The notes beneath the pieces were generated by a model. It saw only the letters and a program-made list of their open reading frames with translations, did no database searches and was not told the origin of the DNA. Below, piece after piece: positions 52,024-60,592 of a stretch of DNA of 64,000 nucleotides. Where the stretch lies: contig NZ_FNAJ01000015.1 in NCBI RefSeq assembly GCF_900101905.1, forward strand, positions 62,001 to 126,000. Reading direction: 5' to 3'. The position numbers and the translations under genes were made by a program. The stretch comes from Myxococcus virescens. GTDB lineage: Bacteria; Myxococcota; Myxococcia; Myxococcales; Myxococcaceae. Each line of letters starts with the position of its first letter. The stretch's first letter is position 1.

Positions 52024-53559
52024 ATGACCCCGCTGATGAATCGAGTCGCGAGCCTGCTGTGGACCCTGACGGTCCTCGTGGTGGTGGGCGGCGTCGGTAT
52101 GTGGGCCTACCGGCATTCGTCGCTGGGCGCCGCCACGCTCCTCCAGGAAGGCGGACGCTACCTCCAGGCCGTGCTGTCGCCGCTGCTCGCGGGCAGCGTG
52201 GCCCTGGCGTTCGGTCTGAGCTACGCCTCCGGCGTGGTGGCTCGCCGCGCACGGCACCACGCCCCCCGGCCCAAGCCCCTGCCCAAGGGCCCCAGCATCT
52301 CCCCGCTCGAGGTGCTCACCCATGACACGGCCACCGCCGTCAGGACGCTGCTCAAGGACCTGGGCCAGCGGCTGGGCCGCATCGCCGCGAAGCCGGATCC
52401 AGACATCATCGCCTTCATGGGCCAGTTGATGGACGGCGCCATCCGCCTGGGCGCCAGCGACATCCACATCCATCCGCTGGAAGCAGGCACGCGCATCGCG
52501 TTCCGCCTGCACGGCGTGCTGGAGGAAGTGCTCTCCTTCCCGCGCGAGCACCACTCGCGGCTCATCAACCGCGTCAAGGTCCTGGCGAAGCTGGCGCTGT
52601 ACGACCTGGACAAGCCCCAGGACGGGCACTTCCCGTGGACCACGGACGACGGACCCGCGGACATCCGCGTGTCCATCCTCCCCACCAACCACGGCCCCGC
52701 GGTGGCGCTGCGCATCGCCCGCACCGGCGTGCGGCTGCCCCAATTGCCGGCGCTCGGCTTCCCCGACGCGTTGCTCGCGAAGTACCAGGAGCTGCTCGCG
52801 CTGCCGCAGGGCCTCATCCTGGTGGCGGGCGCCACCGGCAGCGGCAAGACGACGTCGCTGTATGCCTCGCTGGGCCACATCCAGCAGTCACGCGGCGAGC
52901 TCACGCGAATCGCCACCATCGAAGACCCCATCGAGTTCGACGTCCCCCTCTTCGCGCAGACGCAGGTCAACGCCGCGCAGGGCTTCACCTTCGCGCAGGG
53001 CCTGCGCGCGGTGCTGCGGCAAGACCCCAACGTCATCATGGTGGGTGAGATTCGCGACTCGGAGACGGCGCGCACGGCCATCCAGGCGGGCCTCAGCGGC
53101 CACCTGCTGCTCAGCACCATCCACGCCAACTCCGCCGCGGGCGCGTTCAACCGCTTCATCGACATGGGCGTGGAGCCCTTCCTGCTCGCCTCCGCGACGG
53201 TCGCCACCCTCTCGCAGCGACTGGTGCGCAGCCTCTGCCCCCACTGCCGCGCGCCCCTGCCCCTGACGCCCGAGGAGGCGGTGCGGCTGGACGCCGCCGG
53301 AATCCGGCGCGGGAACTTCTTCGGCCCCGTGGGGTGTGAACGCTGCGAGGGCAGCGGCTACCTGGGCCGCACCGCCCTCTACGAAATGCTCGTGGTCTCC
53401 CAGGGCATCCGCGACGCCATCAACGCCAAGGTGCCCAGCTCCCGCATCCAGGAGCTCGCGGTCCAGGAGGGCATGGTGCCCCTGCTGGCCGCGGGCGTCG
53501 AACGCGCTCGCACGGGCGACACGTCGCTGCGTGAAGTGTTCCGCGTCGTTGGCGGCTGA
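52024..53559 (+). CDS. Membrane-anchored GspE/PilB-like secretion ATPase
   Basis: The 511-residue ATPase carries two N-terminal transmembrane segments (about 10-28 and 52-72) in place of the usual soluble N-domain. The core (about 95-500) has Walker A GATGSGKTT (269-277), Walker B VIMVGEIRD (337-345), a His motif in TIHANSA, and tetra-cysteine zinc site C405/C408 and C438/C441. This is the type II secretion/type IV pilus assembly ATPase family, which powers pseudopilus assembly. A membrane anchor is odd. It starts at ATG 52024 and is first in a three-gene set. Confidence 0.88.
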   Translation: MTPLMNRVASLLWTLTVLVVVGGVGMWAYRHSSLGAATLLQEGGRYLQAVLSPLLAGSVALAFGLSYASGVVARRARHHAPRPKPLPKGPSISPLEVLTHDTATAVRTLLKDLGQRLGRIAAKPDPDIIAFMGQLMDGAIRLGASDIHIHPLEAGTRIAFRLHGVLEEVLSFPREHHSRLINRVKVLAKLALYDLDKPQDGHFPWTTDDGPADIRVSILPTNHGPAVALRIARTGVRLPQLPALGFPDALLAKYQELLALPQGLILVAGATGSGKTTSLYASLGHIQQSRGELTRIATIEDPIEFDVPLFAQTQVNAAQGFTFAQGLRAVLRQDPNVIMVGEIRDSETARTAIQAGLSGHLLLSTIHANSAAGAFNRFIDMGVEPFLLASATVATLSQRLVRSLCPHCRAPLPLTPEEAVRLDAAGIRRGNFFGPVGCERCEGSGYLGRTALYEMLVVSQGIRDAINAKVPSSRIQELAVQEGMVPLLAAGVERARTGDTSLREVFRVVGG

Positions 53560-53585
53560 GCCCTCTCTCCAGGAAGCGACCTCAC

Positions 53586-54245
53586 GTGAACACCCCTCCC
53601 TTTCCCCGCGGCCCCGTCACGGATGCATCATCCGACCCCGATGCCTGGTCCCAGTCGCTGATGGGACGCACCGAGGAGCTGGCCCACCTCCAGGCGCAGA
53701 CGCCCCAGGAGGCCGAGCCCGCCGAGTCACCCGCGCCCCAGGCCCAGCCCCGGAAGCGAACCTTCCAGGCGCCGCCACCGCCGCCGCCCAGCCCGCTGGC
53801 CGCCGTCCTCAAGCTCTGCGGCGCGGCCGCGGGCCTGCTGGCCGCGAGCCTCCTCGTGCTCCCCGCGCTCCGGCACTTCGGAGCGCCCCCCGTCACCCCG
53901 GAGGAGGTGGCCGCCGCCCGCCCCGAGACGACGCTGGCCCCGAGCTTCGACCCACCCTCGGAGGTCCGCGAGGGAGAGGTCCGTGAGCAGCGCGCGTTCA
54001 TGGAAGGCGCCAGCCTGCTCATGGTCGACTCCGCTCCGTCGGGCGCGACAGTCTTTGTGAACGGTCGAACCGAAGGCACCACGCCGCTGTCAGTGACGCT
54101 GGAGTGCGTGACAGACGCTCCGGTTACGGTGAAGCTCACGCGCCGAGGCTTCAGCTCCCTGGAACACACGCTCCCATGCCGTCACGACACCATGACCCAG
54201 CTCTTCGGAAGGCTGCGCAAGGGGAAGAGCAGCGCGAAGCCGTGA
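53586..54245 (+). CDS. PEGA-domain membrane protein
   Basis: The 219-residue protein (start GTG 53586) has a proline/glutamine-rich cytoplasmic region, one transmembrane helix (about 73-93) and a PEGA domain (about 140-200: LLMVDSAPSGATVFVNGRTEG then TTPLSVTLE). PEGA domains are surface-binding modules. It sits 26 bp after the GspE-like ATPase and overlaps the response regulator (GTGA). The set is probably one machine plus a switch. Confidence 0.85.
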   Translation: MNTPPFPRGPVTDASSDPDAWSQSLMGRTEELAHLQAQTPQEAEPAESPAPQAQPRKRTFQAPPPPPPSPLAAVLKLCGAAAGLLAASLLVLPALRHFGAPPVTPEEVAAARPETTLAPSFDPPSEVREGEVREQRAFMEGASLLMVDSAPSGATVFVNGRTEGTTPLSVTLECVTDAPVTVKLTRRGFSSLEHTLPCRHDTMTQLFGRLRKGKSSAKP

Positions 54246-54607
54246 GCGCCGCGTCCCCTACCGTGCTCGTCGTGGACGACGACGCCGACATCCGAGAGGC
54301 CGTCCAGGACATCCTGTCCTTCGAAGGCTACGCCGTGGCCCAGGCCGCCAACGGCCAGGAGGCCCTGGAGCTGCTGACCGGCCCCCACGCGGTGCGGCCG
54401 TGCCTCATCCTGTTGGACCTGATGATGCCCGTCATGGACGGCGAGGAGTTCGTCGGCCGGATTCAGCAGGAGCAGCGCCTGGCGGAGGTGCCCATCATCC
54501 TCGTCACGGCGAGCGGCCTCGCCCACCTGCCCGGTGTCCGCGCCATCCTCAAGAAGCCCTTCGACATGGACGTGCTTTTGAGCACGGTGGGCGAACACCG
54601 CCACTGA
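54242..54607 (+). CDS. Single-domain response regulator
   Basis: The 121-residue receiver domain has D12-D13-D14 acidic pocket, phospho-acceptor D59 in LILLDLMMPVMDGEEF and K105 in KKPFDMD. The GTG start overlaps the PEGA gene stop. It resembles the receiver at 19767. The kinase is not obvious; the histidine kinase at 55348 is on the other strand. Confidence 0.9.
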   Translation: MSAASPTVLVVDDDADIREAVQDILSFEGYAVAQAANGQEALELLTGPHAVRPCLILLDLMMPVMDGEEFVGRIQQEQRLAEVPIILVTASGLAHLPGVRAILKKPFDMDVLLSTVGEHRH

Positions 54608-54619
54608 CGGACGTCCCCT

Positions 54620-55225
54620 TCAGGAGCGCCGCTCTCCCATCAACATCGCGGCCACCTGCGGGTCCAACTGGAAGGACTCGAAGAAGCGGTCCGCGTCCTG
54701 GGGCGGCTTGCCCTCCGGGTGTAGCAACAACTGCTGGTAGAGCCGGGGCCCCACCAGGAAGAAGCGGCCGCGCAGGTGGCGTGGGCCGGACACGCCCTCC
54801 ACCTCCCAGCCCGGGAAGCCACTCAGCACCAGCGGCCGCGCGGACAGCCCGGTGGCGCCCAGCGCCTCCAGCGCCCCGTGGCTGGCCCGGGCCACCACGT
54901 CACGCGGGTCCGCCTGGGACACCGCGGCCGCGGGGAAGTCCGTGTAGGAGACGTAGTAGGCGGTATCCACCTCCGGCCGCACGGCGATGAAGGTGTGGAG
55001 TGTCACCGCGCCGACATCCGTCTCCTGCGAACGGCGCTCCTCGCTCACCGGCCCGGGAATCGCGACGGAGAAGCCCCCTTCCGTGGACCGAACGACAGGT
55101 TCGGCGGCCCGCGGGGCTTCGGGCTTCGCGGCGGCGGTCGGTGCCTGCTGGCGGGAGGCACACGCCCCCAGCCCTCCCAGGGCCAGGAGGGCGGCGAGCG
55201 GCGCGGCGCGGCGCGGGGTCTTCAT
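54620..55225 (-). CDS. Lipoprotein, unknown function
   Basis: The 201-residue protein has a signal and lipobox (LGACAS, C22). The body is beta-rich with an aromatic motif around YYVSYTDFP, and I do not recognise the family. The start is ATG 55223-55225. It faces the response-regulator gene convergently and lies just after the histidine-kinase gene on the same strand. Confidence 0.7.
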   Translation of the reverse strand: MKTPRRAAPLAALLALGGLGACASRQQAPTAAAKPEAPRAAEPVVRSTEGGFSVAIPGPVSEERRSQETDVGAVTLHTFIAVRPEVDTAYYVSYTDFPAAAVSQADPRDVVARASHGALEALGATGLSARPLVLSGFPGWEVEGVSGPRHLRGRFFLVGPRLYQQLLLHPEGKPPQDADRFFESFQLDPQVAAMLMGERRS

Positions 55226-55347
55226 AAGGGCAGGCGACTCCTGAAGGTTGGACCCCGAAGGTACGTCGGGCCTTGCGGGAACGCATCCGCCGTCTACACG
55301 CGGACGCGCGCCATGCGACGCTTCGCGCCAACCCGGGGGCAGCCCCC

Positions 55348-56871
55348 TCAGTGCAGGGTGTCCTCGGGGGACGTCAGCCCCGCGTCTTCTTCGACATGCC
55401 GGGCGGCCTCGGTGGCCACGGCCAGCCGCACGCAGAAGACAGAGCCATGGCCAGGCTGGCTCGTCACGTCGATGCTGCCCCCATGCCCCTCGACGATGCG
55501 CCGGGCCACCGACAGGCCCAGGCCCACGCCCGGAGCGCGCTGACGGGCGTTGCCGGCGCGCTGGAAGGGCGCGAAGAGCAGGCGCATCTCCTCCTCGGAA
55601 ATGCCGATGCCCTGGTCCGTCACGCAAAGGACAGCCGTGTCCTGTTCGCGGCGCACGGACACCTCCACGGTGCTGCCCGCCGGCGAGTACTTCAGCGCGT
55701 TGCTGATGAGGTTGTGGAGCACCTGCTCCAGCCGGGCCGGGTCCGCGCGAACCGGCACGGACACGTCCGGCAGGCTGAGACGGAGGCCATGGCCGGTGTC
55801 GCCGGAGCGGTAGAGCTCCACCACCTCGCGAGCCAGCTCACGCGCGTCCCGCACCTCCGGGCGCAGCTCCAACCTGCCGGCTTCGATGCGGGTGGCATCG
55901 AGCAGGTCGCCCACCATGCGGTCCAGCCGCTCCACCTGCCGCCCCACCAGGGACAGGGTGCGGTCCATGCGCTCGGGCGTGAGCTGGGCGCGGCTGCGGT
56001 CCGACAGGGCTGTGGACAACTTGAGGGCGGACAGCGGATTGCGCAGCTCGTGCGCCACGCCCGCGAGGAACGCGAGCTGCTGCTCCTGCTGGTGGGCCAG
56101 GCTGTTGGCCATCTCGTTGAACGTGCGAGCCATGTCCCGCAGCTCGGTGGGCCCGGCCTCCGGGGCCCGGGCGCGCCTGCGGCCCGCGCCGAAGCGGCGC
56201 ATGGACTGGCTGATGTCCCGCAGCGGCTGGAGCGCCACGCGCCGCAGCAGCACGCTCACGACGAGCACGCCCAACAGCAGCAAGCCGCAGAGCACCACGC
56301 CCACGGAGTCCGCCATGTTGTTCCACCGCTCCGCTTCCGAACGGGCCACGCGCGCGCGCTCCACGTTGATGGAGCTGACCTGCTCCAGGCCACTCAACGC
56401 GGCGTCCAGCGCCGGGCCCGCCTCCTGCTCCGCGCGCACCGGGTCCCACTGGGCGGAGAAGTAGACGTCCACGTCCTCGCGGACAGCGTCGAGCCGCTGA
56501 CGCTCCGCCTCCGTCGAGGCGATGCGCCGCAGCTCCCCCATCTGCCGGTACAGCGAGGCCTCCAGCTCGAACCGCGACAGCCCGCCCGGGCCACGGGGCA
56601 CCTTGACGGGGCCTTCCCGGACCATCCGGTCATGCGCCAGCAGACCCACCTCCAGCTCCTCGGACACCCGGATGCCCCCGAAGGCGACCCCCAGGGTCGC
56701 GGCCGAACGGTCGAGCACGCTCGTCAGGACGATGAGCAGGGCGGCGGCCGCCAACGTCACCAACGTCAGCACCCCCATGGTGGCGGCGAGCCAGGAGCGC
56801 AGGCTCATGGAGCCGCCCCGGGCGGAACGAGGGCCATCTGGAACACGGGGCAGACCCGAAGAGACCTTCAC
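55348..56871 (-). CDS. Membrane sensor histidine kinase
   Basis: The 507-residue kinase has two transmembrane helices (about 30-52 and 190-212) flanking a periplasmic sensor helix bundle, then HAMP (about 212-265). The DHp domain has H274 in LAGVAHELRNPLSAL. The HATPase domain has NLISNALKYS, DQGIGISEEE and GLGLSVARRIV. The start is GTG 56869-56871, chosen because GAGGAG lies 5 nt upstream; a later ATG at 56806-56808 lacks this. Its response regulator is not adjacent in the same operon. Confidence 0.88.
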   Translation of the reverse strand: MKVSSGLPRVPDGPRSARGGSMSLRSWLAATMGVLTLVTLAAAALLIVLTSVLDRSAATLGVAFGGIRVSEELEVGLLAHDRMVREGPVKVPRGPGGLSRFELEASLYRQMGELRRIASTEAERQRLDAVREDVDVYFSAQWDPVRAEQEAGPALDAALSGLEQVSSINVERARVARSEAERWNNMADSVGVVLCGLLLLGVLVVSVLLRRVALQPLRDISQSMRRFGAGRRRARAPEAGPTELRDMARTFNEMANSLAHQQEQQLAFLAGVAHELRNPLSALKLSTALSDRSRAQLTPERMDRTLSLVGRQVERLDRMVGDLLDATRIEAGRLELRPEVRDARELAREVVELYRSGDTGHGLRLSLPDVSVPVRADPARLEQVLHNLISNALKYSPAGSTVEVSVRREQDTAVLCVTDQGIGISEEEMRLLFAPFQRAGNARQRAPGVGLGLSVARRIVEGHGGSIDVTSQPGHGSVFCVRLAVATEAARHVEEDAGLTSPEDTLH

Positions 56872-57082
56872 GCACGCTCCTCACGGGGTTCCCAGACACG
56901 AGGGCCACCCCCATTGCTGAGAGGAGCAACACCGCCAATGCCCACGGGATTCGCGGACCGGACGGCAAGCGGACACGCCTGACCCGTTCCCTGAAAGGGG
57001 ACATCACCGGATGGCGCCAGCCGTGCTAGGGAGGGGCGATACGTGGCCGGCAAGCGCCCTGGCCGACGAGCGAGAGGTCTCC

Positions 57083-57466
57083 ATGGACATCATCTCCCAG
57101 CCGGTACGCACCTTGAAATTCGATGGCTTCTGGCGCTGGCTCCAGGAGCACACGCACTGCATCCTGCGGTGCGGCTCCGTGGACGCCATGCTGTATGACC
57201 ACGACGACTTCCACTGGGCCCTCCTGGAAGAGGAGCGCCAGCACATCGTGCAGGTCCTCAAGGGCAAGGTGCTGGTGGGCGAGCTGGTCATCCCCGGCCG
57301 CGAGGTGACGGAGGTGAACATCGCCCCCGACCCGGACACGGGCACCCAGGGCCACTTCCTGGTGGAGCTCATGGGCGGGCCCAAGGAAGACCCGCAGGCG
57401 CTCTACCACTTCATCATGGCGCACGGCATCGACCCGGCGCCGGGGCACAAGGACCTCAAGCACTGA
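57083..57466 (+). CDS. Conserved hypothetical protein
   Basis: The 127-residue soluble protein starts at ATG 57083 (MDIISQPVRTLKFDGFW) after GAGAGG. It has aromatic and charged segments WALLEEERQHIVQVLKGK and TGTQGHFLVELMGGPKED. I do not recognise a family. Its 3' end overlaps the convergent glycosyltransferase gene by 11 bp. Confidence 0.65.
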   Translation: MDIISQPVRTLKFDGFWRWLQEHTHCILRCGSVDAMLYDHDDFHWALLEEERQHIVQVLKGKVLVGELVIPGREVTEVNIAPDPDTGTQGHFLVELMGGPKEDPQALYHFIMAHGIDPAPGHKDLKH

Positions 57467-58514
57467 GGACGGTGCGCTCGATGAGCGTCACCGCGTCGTC
57501 CGTCCCGTTGACGTAGGGCCTCGTGCTCCGAGCCGGCCGGGCACGAGCGAGCCCGGCGGCGCGCGCCACCAGCGCCTCCACGGAGCCCGCCCGCTCCTCG
57601 GGGCGCAGCCGCAGGGCCTGCCTGTCGTAGAGCCGGGGCCGCGCGAGCGCCACGAAGGGCGTTCCGGTGACGCGGGCCTCCTGCACGGTGTTGTACCCTC
57701 CCGCGCCGACGAGCACGTCCACGCCGGGGAGCACCGTCAGCGCGGGCCACGTGGGCATGCGCAGGGTCAGGCCCTCCTCCTGGGAAGCCCCTGCCCGGCC
57801 ACCCTGCTTCGCGCGCGGCGCGGGCACATCCATCGCCGCTCCGGGCGGCACCAGCCACCGGACCACGGCCTCCGGCCCCAGCATCGCGTCCAGCCGGGCG
57901 GCGATGTGCCCCGCCTCCCCCACTTCCTCGGGGGTGCCACAGCCCATCACCGCCACCAGGGCGCGCGGGTCCTCCGCGGGCACGCCCAGCCGCGCGCGGG
58001 CCTTGTCACGGGGCAGCAGCTCGCTGGCACGCAGGAGCAGCCAGGGCGCGGTCCTCACGGCGCGAGGATGGTTCGCGAAGGGCGCGGCCTCACCTGGGAC
58101 GAGCAGCAGGTCGAACGCGTCCACCGCCCGCGCCAGGCCGTACTGCTTCACGTACGTGGGGTTCACGTCGCGGTGAATCAGCACCTTGCGCGCGCGCACG
58201 GAGGGCAGCAGCGGCGCCAGCTCGCCACCGAGCCCCCGGGGAAAGGTGTCCACGACGAACAGGTCCGGGCGCACGTCCGCCAGGCACTGCGCCACCACTT
58301 CGCCCACGGCCTCGCGCCCCAGCGCGGGGTTGAGCCGGAACACCTCGACACCGGTGCCCAGCACGTCCTCCAGTGGCAGCCCGCTCGCGAACGGGCTGTT
58401 GGTGAGCAGGACGACGGCGTGCCCTCGGCGCGAGGCCGCACGAGCCAGCGCGGAGGCGCGGGTCAGGTGCCCCATGCCGCCTCCCAGCGCATAGACGAGC
58501 CAGCGGCCAGCCAT
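57456..58514 (-). CDS. Glycosyltransferase of the MurG/GT1-like fold
   Basis: The 352-residue protein has the two-domain GT-B fold of MurG/UGT type: N-terminal GGGMGHLTRASALARAASRRG (in overlapping blocks), and the C-terminal nucleotide-sugar segment VDVLVGAGGYNTVQEA (about 268-283). It should transfer a sugar from a nucleotide donor; donor and acceptor are unknown. It is the last gene of a four-gene unit with 1-nt overlaps. The start is ATG 58512-58514, sharing TGATG with the gene before. Confidence 0.8.
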   Translation of the reverse strand: MAGRWLVYALGGGMGHLTRASALARAASRRGHAVVLLTNSPFASGLPLEDVLGTGVEVFRLNPALGREAVGEVVAQCLADVRPDLFVVDTFPRGLGGELAPLLPSVRARKVLIHRDVNPTYVKQYGLARAVDAFDLLLVPGEAAPFANHPRAVRTAPWLLLRASELLPRDKARARLGVPAEDPRALVAVMGCGTPEEVGEAGHIAARLDAMLGPEAVVRWLVPPGAAMDVPAPRAKQGGRAGASQEEGLTLRMPTWPALTVLPGVDVLVGAGGYNTVQEARVTGTPFVALARPRLYDRQALRLRPEERAGSVEALVARAAGLARARPARSTRPYVNGTDDAVTLIERTVLSA

Positions 58515-58873
58515 CAGCTCCCGCCCATGTCCTCCTCGAAGGAGGCGTCGTCCTCGTGGCGGAGGCTCTCGCCGTCAGCCTCGGTGAAATCGTTGGCGTC
58601 GTGGGCCCTGCCGCTCCCCGACGAGGCGGAGGCGCCGTAGTACCCGTAGTCGTCGTAGTAGTAGCTCGGGTGGTCCTCGTCCACGCCGTTCCGGTCGCCC
58701 GTGTAGTCCTCGTGTTGCCGCGCGCACGTCGCGCAGAGCATCTCCGCGCCCACGGACGTCACGTGCTGCTCACACAGCGGCATCGCGCACTGCATGCACG
58801 TCATGGCAGCGGGGCTCCCACAGCCATGGGAGAACAGGAAGCCCACGTTCTCCTGGCAGACCAATCCACTCAT
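58514..58873 (-). CDS. Cys-rich small protein with acidic tail
   Basis: The 119-residue protein has a cysteine/histidine-rich N-terminal half (C6, then C18, C26-x2-C29, C34-x2-H37, and a C-x2-C pair near 47-50) fit for two zinc sites of B-box or ribbon type. A tail then follows rich in Asp, Tyr, Gly and Ser (YYYDDYGYYG). I do not know the function. The start is ATG 58871-58873, overlapping the preceding stop by 3 bases (ATGA). Confidence 0.65.
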   Translation of the reverse strand: MSGLVCQENVGFLFSHGCGSPAAMTCMQCAMPLCEQHVTSVGAEMLCATCARQHEDYTGDRNGVDEDHPSYYYDDYGYYGASASSGSGRAHDANDFTEADGESLRHEDDASFEEDMGGS

Positions 58874-59565
58874 GGCTGGGCCAGCTCCTGGGACGGCGGC
58901 GCCTGGAGGTGGAAGAGCAGCGCCATGCGCAGCGGCAGCTCCAGCGCCTCGAAAGCGAGACACGCGGCGGCCTCCGCCGCCAGCAGCGACTTGGTGGCGA
59001 GCAGCGTGCGCCCCTGCGCATCACGCAGGGAGACCTTGCCCTCGCGCACCTTCACGCGGGCCACGTCCGCGCCCGCGCCGTCCTGGATGCGAGCACCGTC
59101 GTCCTCCGGCCACACGGAGTACAGGAGCGTGCCCTTCATGTCGTTGAGGCGCCAACCCGGCCCCTGCCGCGCGAGCGTGAACAGCACCTGCCGCTGCTCA
59201 CCGTCCCGCACGGTGAGCGCCCCGCCCGCGGAGCCGACGACATACCCCAGCGCCACGTCATCCGGGCCGGAGACCTTCAGCGCCGCGTCCTTCCACTTGT
59301 AACGTGCCAGCTCGCGCTCCTCGCCATCCACCAGCTTGGCGCCGTCATCCTTCGGCTTGAGGGAGAAGCGCTCGCGGTCGGCGTCGTCCTTGAACTTGAG
59401 CTTGCCCTCGAGGCCCTTCACGTCCGCGGCGGCGACGGGGGCGCTGGCGGCCTCCTGAGCGCGAACGGCTCGCGGCGCCTCGGCGTCACCGGGCTTGGAG
59501 CACCCGGCGGCGCCCGTGAGCGCGACCAGGGAACAACAGAGAAGGAACCGGCCCATGCCCATCAT
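58870..59565 (-). CDS. Lipoprotein, unknown function
   Basis: The 231-residue protein has a signal with LTGAAGC lipobox (C22). Residues about 48-231 are beta-rich with repeated short strand-turn units (KFKDDADRERFSLKPKDD, then KVREGKVSLRDAQGRTLL). It may be exposed on the cell surface or in the periplasm. The start is ATG 59563-59565, overlapping the preceding stop (TGATG). The coupled order suggests a membrane complex with the next genes. Confidence 0.7.
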   Translation of the reverse strand: MMGMGRFLLCCSLVALTGAAGCSKPGDAEAPRAVRAQEAASAPVAAADVKGLEGKLKFKDDADRERFSLKPKDDGAKLVDGEERELARYKWKDAALKVSGPDDVALGYVVGSAGGALTVRDGEQRQVLFTLARQGPGWRLNDMKGTLLYSVWPEDDGARIQDGAGADVARVKVREGKVSLRDAQGRTLLATKSLLAAEAAACLAFEALELPLRMALLFHLQAPPSQELAQP

Positions 59566-60479
59566 CACGAAGCCTTCGCCTGCTGACGCAGTTGTCTGGA
59601 GGAGTTGAGGACCTGGTAGAGGCTCAGCAGCATCATCACCACCGTCTTCGGTGCATCCACCGCGTCCCCCTGCACGTTGGGCCCGGCATCCCAGTCCTTC
59701 TCCACGAGGGTGCGCAGGAACATCCGGTCCTCGCCCAACTGGAGCTTGTCCACGGCGACGTCCTCCGGCAGGCGCATCGCCCGACGGGCCTCCGGCTCGA
59801 GCAGCGCCAGGTCCTGATGACGTGCCGCCTTCACCCGCAATTGGACCTGGAGCAACGCCCAGCTGTCCTGCCGGTGCTTCGTCTTGTACTTGCCGCTGGC
59901 GCTGCGCCGGGTGCGCGACCGCTTCATGAGCCGCTGCACCATGGCGATGCGCAGGTGCGTGCCGTCCAGCAGCCGCGTCTGGAGGGAGAACCACGGGTCG
60001 CTGAAGTTCTCCGCATTCCAGCCGCTGGGCGTGGTGTGCTTGCCGAGCAGCTTCTCCGAGCTGTCCGCGGGCGTGAAGTCGAGCTCCAGCCTCACCGACG
60101 CATCAGGGCCGATGTCACGGCGCAGCCGGTGGATGACCTGAGAGGCCAGCGTGTATCGCCGGTTCTCCAGGTCCAGGCGCCGGAAGCGAAGGTACACGAC
60201 GAAGCACCCCACGGTCCCCGCGAGCAGCACGAGGCCCGGCCACAGGGTGAGCCGCTGTGCGAGCGCGTCCTCGAGCCCCTCATCCAGCGTCATCCGGTAG
60301 ATGAAGATGGCGACGGTGGCGGCCAGACACCCCCAGGCCGACTTCCGCCACTTCCGCCGCGACTGCTCCACATCCATGTCCAGGAGGCGCAGCCGCTCGA
60401 GGTCTTCTTGCAACTCCCTGATGGGGCCGCTGCATCTGTAGACGCGTTCCTCGCGGAAGCGGTCGATGTTGAATGCCAC
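59565..60479 (-). CDS. Two-helix membrane protein, unknown function
   Basis: The 304-residue protein has two central transmembrane segments (about 48-66 and 82-100). The rest is cytoplasmic and basic, with a repeating charged helical part (LRVKAARHQDLALLEPEARR). No known family was recognised. It is the first gene of the four-gene unit. The start is ATG 60477-60479. Confidence 0.7.
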   Translation of the reverse strand: MAFNIDRFREERVYRCSGPIRELQEDLERLRLLDMDVEQSRRKWRKSAWGCLAATVAIFIYRMTLDEGLEDALAQRLTLWPGLVLLAGTVGCFVVYLRFRRLDLENRRYTLASQVIHRLRRDIGPDASVRLELDFTPADSSEKLLGKHTTPSGWNAENFSDPWFSLQTRLLDGTHLRIAMVQRLMKRSRTRRSASGKYKTKHRQDSWALLQVQLRVKAARHQDLALLEPEARRAMRLPEDVAVDKLQLGEDRMFLRTLVEKDWDAGPNVQGDAVDAPKTVVMMLLSLYQVLNSSRQLRQQAKAS

Positions 60480-60592
60480 GGTGAGTCGCGCCCCCTCGGC
60501 GGAACGAAAGAAAGGGAAGCGTAAGGGCCCGTGCCGTAGGGGTCAAACCCTCCTGTTTGCCGGCCCGGCCGAGCCGCGATAGCAACGCGAGT

